Below are positions 31,150-42,728 of a stretch of DNA of 64,000 bases, one piece after another. Positions within the stretch are counted from its first letter, which is position 1. The number at the start of each line of letters is the position of its first letter. A program made the position numbers and the translations under genes. The notes below the pieces were generated by a model. The model made no database searches, was not told the DNA's origin, and saw only the letters and a program-made list of their open reading frames with translations. Source of the stretch: Zygnema cylindricum (taxonomy: Eukaryota; Streptophyta; Zygnematophyceae; Zygnematales; Zygnemataceae); contig JBBHKE010001576.1 in assembly GCA_037447655.1 (NCBI GenBank), positions 248,001-312,000 of the forward strand. Reading direction: 5' to 3'.

Positions 31150-33076
31150 CTAATCTATTTTCCAGCCTAATTCATTGGCAATTCCAGTATGTTCACCAGG
31201 GCGTTCCCCTACAAAACTAGAAAATTTGCAGTCCGCCTCCAAAACGCCCGAGAAGACATAGCCGGTCGGGTCGCCGTCGAGGAATCCTCGGCCGCTGTCG
31301 CTGTCGGCCGCAATGGGATGCTGGAGGAGGGCCACCAGACGCGAGAATTCAACGGCACGATTTTCCTGCCCTTCCCGATACGTCTGGTCGAGGACTCTGT
31401 GGACCGAAGGAGTAGACTGAAGAGAGGGAGAGAGAGGAAAAAAAGCGGGAAGGATGGAGAGAAAGATGGTAGGGATAAGTGGGGCAGAAAAGGTCCGTGG
31501 GAGTCGTTTGGATATAGGTAGAGAAACAAAAAGAAGTGGGAGAGGAAATGTGGGAACTTGAAAATTATCTGAACGTGTGACTGCAAGTGAAAGTGAATGT
31601 GGACGAGACTGAGATTGAGAATAAAGACAGGGAAATGGATAATTTGCGACGCCAGTATTATATGGTATGAAAATAGTATGAGATGGAAAGAGAGACTTAG
31701 AATGGTACCTTAAACCAGTTGATCCCGAGGCTGAAGTGGACCTCGGCGTCTTCCGGCCTCTGAAAGAGCGGATTTGCCACACGAATACGGACATCATTGT
31801 CCAAAAGATCCGCAATTTTCACACTGTAATAGTCCACATCATAAGGTCCTTTCTTTCTCGATAGCCTCAAATTTGATAATCAAAACGCCTTCCAGTTTCA
31901 ATTCATCTCCAACCTGCATTCTCGGAAGATCCTCACCGTCTACTGCCGCGAGTCCCAAAAATCCCTCCCCACGACTATTTTCCTTTCCCCAACGTGCTAC
32001 TAAATGGAGACTATGGCTTTCTCCCTCCGCGAACCAAAAAAGACCCACTTCCTTGATCCATGTTCGTATAGCTTTTCCGTTCTTGATAACCATGGCACTT
32101 TCCGTACGGTTGTCCAAGTATCCGATCATCTTCATGTTGATGTGGAGGTTGGAGTCGGAAACAAGACAAAAGCTCTTGTCGGGTTCTCCGCTGAAATCGT
32201 AGTGAGTGCCGTGTGCACCGACCAAATGTGGATCGTCGTTTACCGTGGCTTTGCATTTTCCACCCACTTTTGTCTTTACCAAAACGTTTTGTGTGCATTC
32301 CGGGCCCTTTCTGCCGCGGTACACAAAGCACAGACCTCCATAGGCTCCCCTGAAAGACATAAATCGGTACAAAATTACGGGTCATTTCGGGTAATTTGGT
32401 TAATTTGAGCCAGTTAGGCTAACATGAGTTATAGGCGGGATAAGGGTATTATTGATCTGATACGAATTAATGTTTGAACTCTTACAAAGATGCAGATTGC
32501 ACTTTTCTTGAACGGAAGGAAATTTGAAGTCGTATAATATCAGTGCAGCTTTACATTATTGCATTCAGAGTACATCACAATTTTCTTGTTCATTTGTATA
32601 TTCTTAAAACACAAGGCTTAGTGGGAATGTTTTTCCGTACATGTTAAGCCACTGCCAAAAAGTGCACTTCGATGCATCCTTGCATTTAAGGCAACATTTT
32701 TCCGCCGAACCCTTTTTGTATGCTCGAATATTAGCGTTGACCACCGTGTCATCCGGAAGGTTGCCCGTCAAATAAAACGCGGCCGTTCCGTATCCCACCA
32801 ACAACGGACAGTCGGACGGAATCTGTACGGATAAACAGCCATGGAACCGGTTCAGTGTGGTGAAAATTTAGCTCCAAGTGTGGTAAAAATCCAAGCTCCA
32901 AGTTTGCCCAGCATCGCCTTTTCACTTACCGCGAACTTTCCCTTGAGACCTCCATTTTTACATGGCCCCGTGTTGCAGCCATTGTTGACGCGGTAGTTGG
33001 GGCATTGGGCTGTCACGACGACGCCGCCTACGAGAGCGAGAAAGAGGAAAGAGGATACCAAGTGACTGGCAGCCAT
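31150..33076 (-). CDS. Root-cap-domain secreted protein, copy C (best preserved, one frameshift)
   Basis: Minus-strand exons are 32930-33076 (ATG, signal peptide MAASHLVSSFLFLALVGGVV ending near VTAQC), 32641-32822 (Cys-rich, EKCCLKCKDASKCTFWQW), 31709-32349 (GGKCKATVNDDPHLVGAHGT, HYDFSGEPDKSFCLVSDSNL, and a long beta-rich part) and 31150-31416 (PSVHRVLDQTYREG, EADCKF). Root-cap proteins (PF06830) are extracellular and resemble von Willebrand D domains. Exon 2, with paired cysteines, resembles a PAN/apple-type module. Phases fit, but near 31851-31858 there is one extra base compared with A and B, which shifts the frame inside exon 3. A true mutation or a sequencing error are both possible. 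Corrected length would be about 411 residues. Confidence 0.75.
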
Positions 33077-33974
33077 GGCTGGAAAAAAATTATGGGGAAA
33101 CGAGGATGGTAAAAGAGGGAAAAAGAAAGAAGCGCAAATCACGATAGAGATTTTGGAAAGGAGTGGGAGAGAAGTGTGGGAAAAGAGCGCGAATCTGACT
33201 TAAAAGTGAGAAAAGAGAGAAAGATGATGGAAGGAAGAGAGAGAGGAAGAGAGGGGAATTGTAAATTTTGAAGTGGCTTTTGCGGATTAATAGTTTCCCG
33301 CAAAGAGTTCAGATACACCGGTTCTGATCTGGCCGTACAGTAAAGTACAGAGTCCTGCAAGAAAAAAGACAAAACTGTATGATTGGTGTAAGGTTGTATC
33401 ATCGGTACATCATTGCCGGAGTTGTCGGCAGAGTGATAGATAGACCCGGCGAAAGGAAATCAGGAGAAAAAAATAGAAGGTGTGTCTTGTAGTGAAGGTC
33501 GGGCAGCTGTGAAAAAGGTCGTTCGGGCAATTGTTCAAAAGTCGACAAAAGATATTTTCCCATGTTGAAAGATTCCGCTGTTTTCTTGTGGTTATCATTT
33601 GTTTACTAAATGGCGAAACGGTAGAATCAAATGTTCATCTTTTTAATACCTAAAAATGTTATTTTGTTTGTCATGATTCATAATTAGTTTGCTTGTCATT
33701 TAGTATTTTTTTTGGAATTCTTGCATGTATAGAACTTCTCGAATGAGACATCTCATTTCAACAAAAACAAGCGTGCGAGCCATTTTAATGGTACGTATAT
33801 CTCGCGTGCGAATAGATACAGCGAATGGAAACTCCTCGTTACACGGATTGAACTTATCACACGTACAAGATTCTGTTTAATGACCTTATGTCCGGACAAA
33901 TGACGTTTTCAAACATGAAAACAATAGCCTACGGTCCGAAAAAGGAAAGCAGATGTCACGACGTTTCACATTTA
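33077..33974. other. 5' flank of root-cap copy C
   Basis: A purine-rich leader (AGAGAGGAAGAG-type, about 33100-33260 on the plus strand) precedes the start codon, as in copy A at 21070-21160. Beyond that the DNA is AT-rich with no gene. Promoter elements are not individually recognisable. Confidence 0.35.
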
Positions 33975-34072
33975 GGATATGTGCCCATGTACGGGTAATT
34001 TGAAGAATTACTTTGGATTTTAGTTAAGATTCTCCGTACTACATTTTAGAGCGTTCCATTGTTTGAAAATGG

Positions 34073-34150
34073 TAGTGTTGTGTATCGGTACAAAACTTAT
34101 CGCGATAACACCGATACCGATAGTTATCGGTTATCGAACGGTCAGAGGCA
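34073..34150 (+). mobile_element. Truncated left end of hAT-like element
   Basis: TAGTGTTGTGTATCGGTACA... follows the left end of the 2906-4806 element for about 75 bases (CGATAACACCGATACCGATA, TTATCGGTTATCGAACGGTC) and then breaks off at the palindromic repeat. No right end found nearby. Confidence 0.6.
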
Positions 34151-34151
34151 G

Positions 34152-34278
34152 AGGTCGCAAACGGTCAACCGAAACCGTGACCGACCGTTAACCGACCGCC
34201 CGCGCCGGATCCGGAACGGATTCGGTTGCCAAATTTTGGGGGTCGGGCGGTTACGGTCGGTTGACTCAACAGGAAAAG
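34152..34278. repeat. 128-bp imperfect palindromic repeat, copy 2
   Basis: Nearly identical to 17750-17877, including GCGCCGGATCCGGAACGGAT and the CCGACCGCCCG / CGGGCGGTTACGGTCGG arms. Its junction with the truncated hAT-like end suggests it inserted there or belongs to a composite element. Confidence 0.7.
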
Positions 34279-36355
34279 ATGGGCTTTGCTTTCTCGTCTC
34301 CTGTCCGGTCGACGTGAAATGGCATCAAAATTTCGAGACCCCTGCAAAAAAAAAATCCGTACTGAACGAAAACGGACAAAACCAAGCAAATTGTGTACTT
34401 TTCTTCGTCGCATTGAACACAAACAGACAAAACATAGCAAATTCTATACTTTTATTTGTCCTTGGAAATCGTATATTTTTTTTTCAAAAATTGCGGCACG
34501 TGCGAATATATGTTCCTATTTGTTTATTGATAATACCTAGTTTTAAAACACATCGCGCATGTGATTTAAACATAAGTTTGAAGATGACGTTTTTTGTCAT
34601 GGAAGTGGGTAGAAAAATACAAGACGACAAATTTTCGTACATCCTAAGTTCGAGGATGAGGCAAATTGTACTCTACAAATTTGTGATTCTTTGGTTCGGT
34701 TGCAACTTAGGCAGTACGGCGTTAAGTTTTATAGGAAAACGACAGAAAAAAACCCATACTTATGCACATGGGGACATACCCCAAGTTTGGGAACATATCC
34801 TAAGACGGTCAAAGTTTACGCCATTAAGCTTGGAGAATCTTGATAGATCTCCACTAAAGATTTAACCTAAAAAATACAAATAATGGTACGGTATTGTAAG
34901 AAATTTAAGGTATTTAGTGAACAACCTCTCTTAGGTCCACCCTCAAACGCGGTCACTTCGAAAGTCAGTAAAACCTTTGGTAAAACATAGATTTGTCCGT
35001 AAGTTTGACTGCCGCAATCGACAAAATTCAAAAGGGACTAGGGATAAGGACTCGGAAGCATTGCCAACTGCACTCGCTAATCGCTATTAGTGTTCAAGTT
35101 TTTTTCACCACTTAGGGTGCGTCCCCATGTAGGCGATACTTTGAAAAAGTATTTTGGACCGTAGTGAAGTGTTCCGTACTACTTTGAAAAGCGTCCCTAT
35201 GTGCGAAAATGAAATCGGAACTTTGGAATGTGACGGTTGTAGATGAGGGTACAACTTACGACGATTGGAAACGACTACGAAACTTACTATGAATGATGGC
35301 GTACGCAATAACTACGACGGTTGTAAATGTCTACATTACACGCGGCAATTGGTGACGTCTCAAAAACTGACGACAGATGTACACGTCTACAATGACAAAT
35401 GGTGTCACAACTCCCGCAACATGATGTGACATCGTAATGTTGACCGTGACATTGTAGACATCAGACCATCAGTGTTCAACACACTCCTACTCTACTACCG
35501 ATGTCAAACTCCTACCCTACTACCCACTGTCTTACTCCTACCCTGCTACCACTGTCTAGCTAACTCCTTTCCGCCTGCGTATTTTTATAAAACCAAGGAA
35601 TTTAATACTTCGCAATTTCTTCCATTTCCACACCTGCTACAAAAACTTAATCTGTTGCGGAGAAAAGGTAATCTGTTGCAGAAAAAATGCCAGGAAACCT
35701 TTTTGCTGAGACTTTTTTACGAGTGCTTCATCGCAATTTTTTACAAAAAAAAAACAAAAATTTCAAGAGCTTTGCATTGTGTGAGGGTTCTGTAAGTGTC
35801 ACGACCAGCTATATCTAGCACGCTTGGTTTGCACGGGTGGCCACTACCAATTAACAAACTTCTTAATAGCAAGTAAGTTCAGAGAGGCATAACCAATTTA
35901 CATATGGTGTGGAATCTATTATATACCAATTAGGGGGGAATTGAAAAATCAAAATGAAATTAGGCAAACATTAAAGTTGACCATCTTTGTCTTCCACACC
36001 AAATTGTGAGGGAATAAACCACCAAAAAAAAGGAAAAAATCAAAAGCAATATAAAGATTAAAAAAATAAAAGATAGATTGGTAAAATCAAATAAAAATCA
36101 TGAGAATCTCCAATTGAAGTTGGTATTGTAATTGTAACGTTCCTTGAAAATTGAAAAATGTAACAAAGGGTAACATTTGTAAAAATAAACAACTTATTGA
36201 AGTTTACTATATAATTTGGAAATCAACCTTGGAATTGTATATTGAAATTGCATTTCAATTTCACAACACTATTGAAAAAGATGATGGAACTAGATATCCA
36301 AAGGTGAAATTGGTGATTTTGAGAACACATGGTGATTGAAATAAAAAATTGAAGG

Positions 36356-37895
36356 GTGGGCACTTTTTGTAAGATGACACCGGAACAAAAAAAAAGATAT
36401 GTGACATTGATGATTCAAAGTGTTACACTTGCATTGATGACGGTTTTGCAAATGGTTTTGAGAACCTTGTTGCCACCGTTATTTTTCGACAATCACGGCC
36501 ACCAAATGGTCCAAAACGCTATTGCTAAGGTTATGCCTCGAATTTTAACAAAATGTATCCAACAAAATATGAATTTCTAAGGTGATCCGGATGAAAACTA
36601 CTATATTAACCCAAGGAGTATGCATTGGGTGGACGAAGAGTTACCACGCTACAACGAAAAACAATTTCAACAATTGTTTCGACTAAAAAAAGACATGGTC
36701 CAAATTTTGGTTAACGATTTAAAAGATGACTTGGATACCAAACCCCCACCCGGCCTTCATAACCTTCCTAATAGAGAATTAAGCGCGGAGAAACAAGTTT
36801 TAATAGCATTGATGCGATTGGGACATCAAGGCGGGATCACACGTACTTCCATACAGTTTGGTGTTGGACCCTCGACTGTGGCGAGGATATTTATTAAAGT
36901 CATGAAGGCGATTGTCAAAAGGCTTGAGCATTGGGTTAGATGGCCTACAGAGGAAGAAATTCAAGACACCAAATTGTTTTTCCAAGAGAACAAAGGGTTG
37001 ACGAAATTGTGTAGGCGCTAAAGATTGCACACATATAGAGATAACACTCGGGGATGAAATGTCAGCAAATGACTATTTCGATGCAAAACATAATTATTCT
37101 ATTGTAATTCAAGCAGTCGTTGATTATATGATGAGATTCATTGACCTAAATTTAGGCTCTCCCGGAGCAATGCACGACTCGAGAATTTTTAGAAGGTCGA
37201 AATTGGGGGAAAGCTTACAAAGACGTATGCAAGCAAGCGACAATATTTTCCAATGGAATAATTTAAATGTGCAACCTTACCTCGTAGGAGATGCCGGTTA
37301 CGCCCTCCATCCTAACCTAATTGTTCCTTATCTTGGTTCGAATCTTAATGCATCTCAAACAAAATTCAACTTCCAACATGCGTCGTTGAGGATGGTGGAA
37401 GAAAGAGCTTTTGGAAAGCTCAAAGGGCAATGGAGGTACCTTTTGAAGATACACAATCCAAAAAGGAGATCAATGCTTACTTCTATTATTGCTGCTTGTA
37501 TCCTTCATAACCTTTCAATTGCAAGAAACGAGACCAACATTGATTGGGAGAAAGAGTTCAAAGACGAGCAATCAAAAATAGAAACGGCATCCAAGAAAGA
37601 TTCCAAACGTATGTCCGAAGCTCGAGAACGACGAGCAAGACAAGGTGGAAATGTCCAAAGACGGTTAGTTGGTTCTCAAGCCAACAGAATTCGAGGGTCT
37701 CAAATACGAGACATTTTATGTGATTATGTCACGAGGAGAAGGGCAAATGAAGATGATGATGTTGGTGTTTACGTTTCACACGCGGAAGGAGATGATGACA
37801 TAGATATTCTCATTGACGAAGACGAAGAAAGCGAACAAACTCATGATGATACAAGTGACGATGTCACAATAGATGAAATGGACATCGATGGGTGA
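36356..37895 (+). pseudogene. PIF/Harbinger transposase (DDE), damaged
   Basis: An N-terminal part includes a helix-turn-helix-like segment (GITRTSIQFGVGPSTVARIF). The nuclease domain follows with CVGAKDCTHIEI (first Asp), DLNLGSPGAMHDSRIF (second Asp) and MVEERAFGKLKGQWRYL (Glu). It cuts and pastes the element in the nucleus together with the second element protein. Two lesions are visible. One is an in-frame TAA at 36578-36580, after QQNMNF and before GDPDENYYINP. The other is one extra A near 37006-37008, just before CVGAKD, that shifts the frame. The C-terminus is acidic (DEDEESEQTHDDTSDD). An intron could in principle avoid the second lesion, but no good splice pair is seen. Confidence 0.85.
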
Positions 37896-38817
37896 TACAG
37901 TGCCCATTATTTTCAGGTGACGTTAAAGTAGTTGCTTCCACTTTAAAGTAGTTGTTTCCATTTTACGGCGCAAGGTCGATAGGTTGACAATCCTCTAGAG
38001 GGTTTAGCATTAAAGTTTACAATACGACTTGTTTGTGGAATTCAATTTTTGGGATTTCATTTCAAAGTACACTATGTTAGTGTCTCCATGACGAAATTTA
38101 TCTTTAATCAACGTCTTGTTGTTTGATGTTGGTTTTTGATTACATGTTTTTATTTAAATCCTTTCTCAGTATTTCAAAGTGTTTTTGTAGTTTTTTTTTC
38201 TCTCTCTCCCTCTCTCTCTCCCTCTCCCTCTCCCTCATTCGTGGTTTGTTGTTTGTTGTTTTTGGCACTTTTTATTTGTTTTTTTTAAATCTTTATCTCA
38301 TTACTTCGACATATACTTTTGTTTTGAATTTTTATGTTTAGTCGACGCGTGTTGTTTTTCATGCATGGTTTTGTGTAATATGAGTACAACGAAAAACACA
38401 ACGCATGCATAAAAATGAACGTTTAAACATAGCCATCAAATCCAAACTCAAATTACAGCTCTTAGTAGCTTGGATAAAGTCATCAATGGTTTCTCCCCCC
38501 AAAATGGCAAAAATGATGCGAATTTTCATAGCATATAAAGTATTCACCTTTTGTTCTCGAAATATACATCACTTATGTAAAACACAACACAATAAATAAA
38601 CTTGTTTGCTTCACGGTTTGTTTTTGTACCGATCAAAATACCAAGAACTTCAAACTGGTCAACTTCATGCTTAACATCAAAATAAACAAACTAAAAGTAT
38701 TTGGAAGTCATATAGAAGAAACTCAAAAAACTTGGTTTCTCATCACGCGCTCAACCATATGGTACACACTAAAATGAATATTAACCAATCTTACCCTTTC
38801 TAGCAAAAAATAACTCA

Positions 38818-40064
38818 CTAAAATTTACTGCATAATATTTTATCTGTGTTTCTATCTAATGCCGACACCATTTTATCTACGACTTTATCAAGAACAATTT
38901 CGAGCCGATCGAATTGCTTGTTGGATAGTTTTTCTTGTCGCTCAAATTGCTCCTTGTTTACTTTTCCCATACTATTTTCCAGCATTTCACCAAATTCTTG
39001 CGACATATGTGAGAAGTTCTCTTGCTTAACCTTGCGTACATCTCGTTTCCTTTTCCTTGTTGTTGTGAACCTATCTCCATGCTGAGGCGAATGAAGTCCT
39101 GCACCTTTCCTTTTACTTGCACCTTTCCCTTCACCCCCCTCATCTTCTCCCTCAACCCTGTTGTTCTCCTCACCTACATCTTTAGTAGATCAATTCTCGT
39201 CCTTATAATTGCCATTATCATTTGGTTGTTTTACATTACCATTTTGGCACATTGGATCCTTTTCCAACATCACCGTATCTTCTTCTTCTTCTTCCAAAGT
39301 ATTGCCCGCCAACGGCGAATCGTCCCCAGTGTTCCATGTGAATTTTGGGTGCACCGACTGTTTCATGGTGAGCCATGACATTTCTTCGAATAATTTCTTC
39401 GAAAATGAAGGAGGCAAACCCATGCTAGTTCTATCTTTTTTTGGCATGTTAAAATAAAGGGCTAAGCCACTTTTAGAACTGCGGTCCTTAATTTTTTTAA
39501 ACTCATAGTTAAATTATTCCATTTCTTCCTACATTCATTCCATTTTTGGTTTACCCCACTCCCCTTCATAGAAATTTCCCCCCATTTCTCGACATTACTC
39601 CCAAATTTGGATTTTGCACTTGCCTCTGGTTGATGTAGGAATTCATTTTTTTTTGCTTGGTTCAACGCCTCCATCTCGAACAACTCCCACTTGACGTTTT
39701 TGGTCTTAAGATTAAGATTTTATTTTTCTGTAGTTTTCATGATTTATGTCGTTTTTCTCCTTTTGGGAGGGGTTACTACAGTTTTCTGGGAGATTGGTTG
39801 TGTCGAAAACATAGGAGTTGATGATGAAGGTCTTTTTTCCGATAATGGTGTATCTTGTGGAACAACACCTGCTGGTAAAATTGACATGGTGGAAAGCGGG
39901 AACCCATGATTGTTGACGTAAGTATCTAGGTTTGTAATAGAGATATAAGGAGGAACTACGGGTAAAAATTGAGGCGTATTCAAAAAAGGTTGTGTCGTAT
40001 TGTAATATGTGTTGTCGAAAGGCTCGTTTCTGTTATTAGTGTATGAAGACAAAAAAATGCGCAT
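38818..40064 (-). pseudogene. Harbinger second protein, Myb/SANT trihelix-like, in pieces
   Basis: Successive minus-strand frames read as one gene broken by stops or frameshifts. A Pro/Ser-rich start is at 39744-40064 (ending TPPKRRKTT). A trihelix-like part is at 39462-39683 with WGEISMKGSGVNQKWNECRK and KWNNLTMSLKKLRT. A middle part is at 39190-39447 (FTWNTGDDSP, EEEEEDTV). A Lys/Glu-rich C-terminal part is at 38818-39173 (EQFERQEKLSNKQFDRLEIV). PIF/Harbinger elements normally carry such a DNA-binding partner that helps bring the transposase to the nucleus and the ends. Some gaps could be introns. Intact function is doubtful. Confidence 0.6.
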
Positions 40065-40327
40065 TTCGTTTCAAGACATTTTACCTGTGAGGGGTGTCAT
40101 ACAGATAGGGTGAGTCAAAAGGTGTAAGTTATTATTTAATCTTCTCCAAATGATTTACTACGTTCTTTGTTCATTTCACACTGCAATTCAAAAACACTTT
40201 GCAACAATTAAAAAACACTTTGCAACACACAGAATGAGACAAATTTGCAAACAGACTACAACCAATTTTTTCAAAATGTCGTAATTAGCTCCAAGTTTTA
40301 CAACCCATAGCAAGAGCAGCAAGTGGT

Positions 40328-40530
40328 GAGCAGCAAGAGTAGAGCTGCAGGAGCAGGTGGTGAGCAGCAAGAGTAGAGCTGCAGGAGCAGGTGGTGAGCA
40401 GCAAGAGTAGAGCTGCAGGAGCAGGTGGTGAGCAGCAAGAGAAGAGCTGCAAGAGCAAGTGGTGAGCAGCAAGAGTAGAGCTGCAGGAGCAGGTGGTGAG
40501 CAGCAAGAGTAGAGCTGCTACAGTTGCTAG
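40328..40530. repeat. 34-bp minisatellite, about six units
   Basis: The unit GAGCAGCAAGAGTAGAGCTG plus CAGGAGCAGGTGGT repeats with few changes and is followed to 40740 by looser GCAGCA/CAGCAG sequence. Since 34 is not a multiple of three, the Leu/Cys/Ser-rich frames here are artefacts. It lies inside the Harbinger element. Confidence 0.85.
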
Positions 40531-41996
40531 CAGCTGTAGCTGTAGTAGCATCAGCTGCGGCGCCATCAGCTGCGGCAGCATCAGTTGATGCATATTAGCA
40601 GCAGGTGCAGCAACAGATGTAGCAACAGCTCCTGAGTAGCAAGAGCACCAGCAGCTGTTGAACATCAACAGCAGCAGATGCTGATCAACAGCACGGCAAC
40701 AACAACAGCTGAGCAGCATCATCAGAATCATCAGAGGCAAAACAGCAGCAACTGCAACAGCTATTAAACAAGAACAGTAACATGTGGATATTCTTTTTCA
40801 AATTTACAAAAAAAATCAACAGTTTTGTGTTTGTAGCCACGTATTGACCATGCTATTGAGTGATCATAATCCATGCATTTGTTTTTTTAATTTTAATTGT
40901 TAAATTTTCAAATTTTGGGTTTACTGCAAAAACTATCACATAGTGTTTACAACCACATCCAAAATTTAACGTTAAAAAAATGATAATCTTATTAAATTTC
41001 CATTCCAATCTTTTAAAACTAATCTGGTAAAACATCGGTTAAATATTCTTTGTGGGTACAATTTCTTCCCAAATGATTTTTGATATACGACCTTCTTAAT
41101 TTGACAAAATAATAACTCCCAACACATGACCGATAATAGGTAAAAAGTATAAGTCTGAAAGTATATGCCACAAATCTGGCAAAACCACCCGCGCCATTAT
41201 TACCCATCACCCTCACCGTGGATAAGATTGATGGAACCCAGCAAAACCGCAATTGATGACGTCACCATCAGTCAAATTCATCACAACGGACCTCGCCCGT
41301 CCGGTCAATGGCATATCACGATAACTGTCACTTATACGCTGGTCGGACAATTTTTTTTTTTTTTTTATCGACCTAAAATTTTCCCACTCGTGTAGCGCGT
41401 GCGTGGATCATTTTTCATTCGCCATTTCCGAGGTACTTTCCATGAAATCAAGTCGCGAGGTGATTTTTTATGAAGTTTTTTGACGGGCTGAATTCTCTTG
41501 CCCATGGGTCGAAAAAAGGAAAACGCCAAAATTCGCTAACATGACGACAAACAAGAAGAACACTCAAAGTATCGACTTGACGTTTGCAGTACTTTTAAAG
41601 AATTGCTTTTATTGTACGGTTAGTTTTTCTCGTACGGAACTGCGTTTTGGGTGAAAACGACAGATTAAAGTCGATACTTTAATACATGGGGACGCACCCT
41701 TAGTACTTTTTTGTCGGTTACATTTTGCGGCGTCTACCTTTAAGTCACGGAACGAAAATCACGGCGTACGTGGCGTATTAGACAATTTGATTTTTTCGCT
41801 AAAACGGCCGACAAGTGCGTCAGAAACTTCGTGCAAAGTCAAGAGGTGCGTGGCTATGGGCAAGTGCGAAATTGCACTGCAGTACTGTACGGTAATGTTT
41901 TTGTTCCTGGCACCGACATTGTAAGGTACAACATGCTGGCTTGTGTCGGGTACAAGCCCGTCGATCTGACGAGTTGACAGACTTGCGCGGAGACTG

Positions 41997-42612
41997 TACA
42001 CCGCGAATCGTAATTAGAGTAATGAAAAAATTAGAGTACAAAAACTAAAAAAAAACAATTAGAGTAATGAACGCTAATTTATGTGATAGAGCTTTTTCAA
42101 CTATGAAGTTTAATTTATTTAAGCATTCTATATTAGGTTATGTCAGCGATATTTTTTTGCGTGATAATTATGAACACTAAATTACGTAGATGTACAAAAT
42201 GTGTCAGTCCGTATAGTATTGACGTCATTATGACGCTGGTACTATTTGTCGCATTCAATGTCAGTTAAAGTTCACACTGACGACGATGCTGTCGACGGAC
42301 GAGAGCCATGCGAACGGATTTTTTTCGAAGTGATTGATTTTTTTGTTTAGTGCGATTTCACGTGCGAGCGCGATTCTATTAAATCATTATTTGCACCTTT
42401 TTATTTATAAAAGTACAATTTTGCACGGTCAGACGTCGTCCGTCTCCACACTATTTAAAAATGACCTATATTAGAATTTTTTACGCTAATTAAACCTCAC
42501 CTAAATTAGAATAATGAAAAAATTAGAATCGATTACTCTATTTGATGTGATTGACCTGAAATTTCGAGCGACCGAATTAGAGTAATTTACTCTAATTACG
42601 ATTCGCGGTGTA
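41997..42612 (+). mobile_element. TACACCG-family TIR element, 616 bp, next to a gene start
   Basis: Ends are TACACCGCGAATCGTAATTA and TAATTACGATTCGCGGTGTA, a perfect inverted repeat of at least 20 bases including the TA at each end. The body matches 2288-2907 in reverse orientation throughout. No transposase. The right end is 116 bases before the ATG at 42729, so it lies in the promoter or leader of the membrane protein gene. Confidence 0.8.
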
Positions 42613-42728
42613 CTGTACTGTACTGAAATGTGAGAGCCGACTGATCCTTCCAGCTTATCTGGTTCTTGTGAGCGTGCTAAGGTATGGCTGCCAGTCATTG
42701 ATCTTACATTTATGTGCACTTCAGCCGC

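Larger units (their letters stand above)
33975..34782. mobile_element. Possible Harbinger-type small element
   Basis: The left side GGATATGTGCCCATGTACGG and right side CACATGGGGACATACCCC are imperfect inverted repeats. The right side is preceded by AAAACGACAGAAAAAAACCC, as at 6205 and 41653 in related termini. It contains a truncated hAT-like left end (34073) and a palindromic repeat (34152-34278). No clear target duplication, so the boundaries are tentative. Confidence 0.3.
35115..41699 (+). mobile_element. PIF/Harbinger DNA transposon, 6585 bp
   Basis: Both ends carry the perfect 17-base terminal inverted repeat GGGTGCGTCCCCATGTA. TTA stands directly outside each end (35112-35114 and 41700-41702), the 3-bp target duplication typical of PIF/Harbinger. 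Inside are the two genes expected for the superfamily: a DDE transposase on the plus strand (36356-37895) and a Myb/SANT-like gene on the minus strand (38818-40064). A 34-bp minisatellite lies at 40328-40530. Left of the element is a TACACCG-family terminus (near 35073). The element looks complete in outline but its genes are damaged. Confidence 0.85.

Noticed and set aside
40188-40740. Leu/Cys-rich frames (LAAHHLLLQL repeats)
   Set aside because: Products of a 34-bp minisatellite whose period is not a multiple of three; not a protein repeat family.
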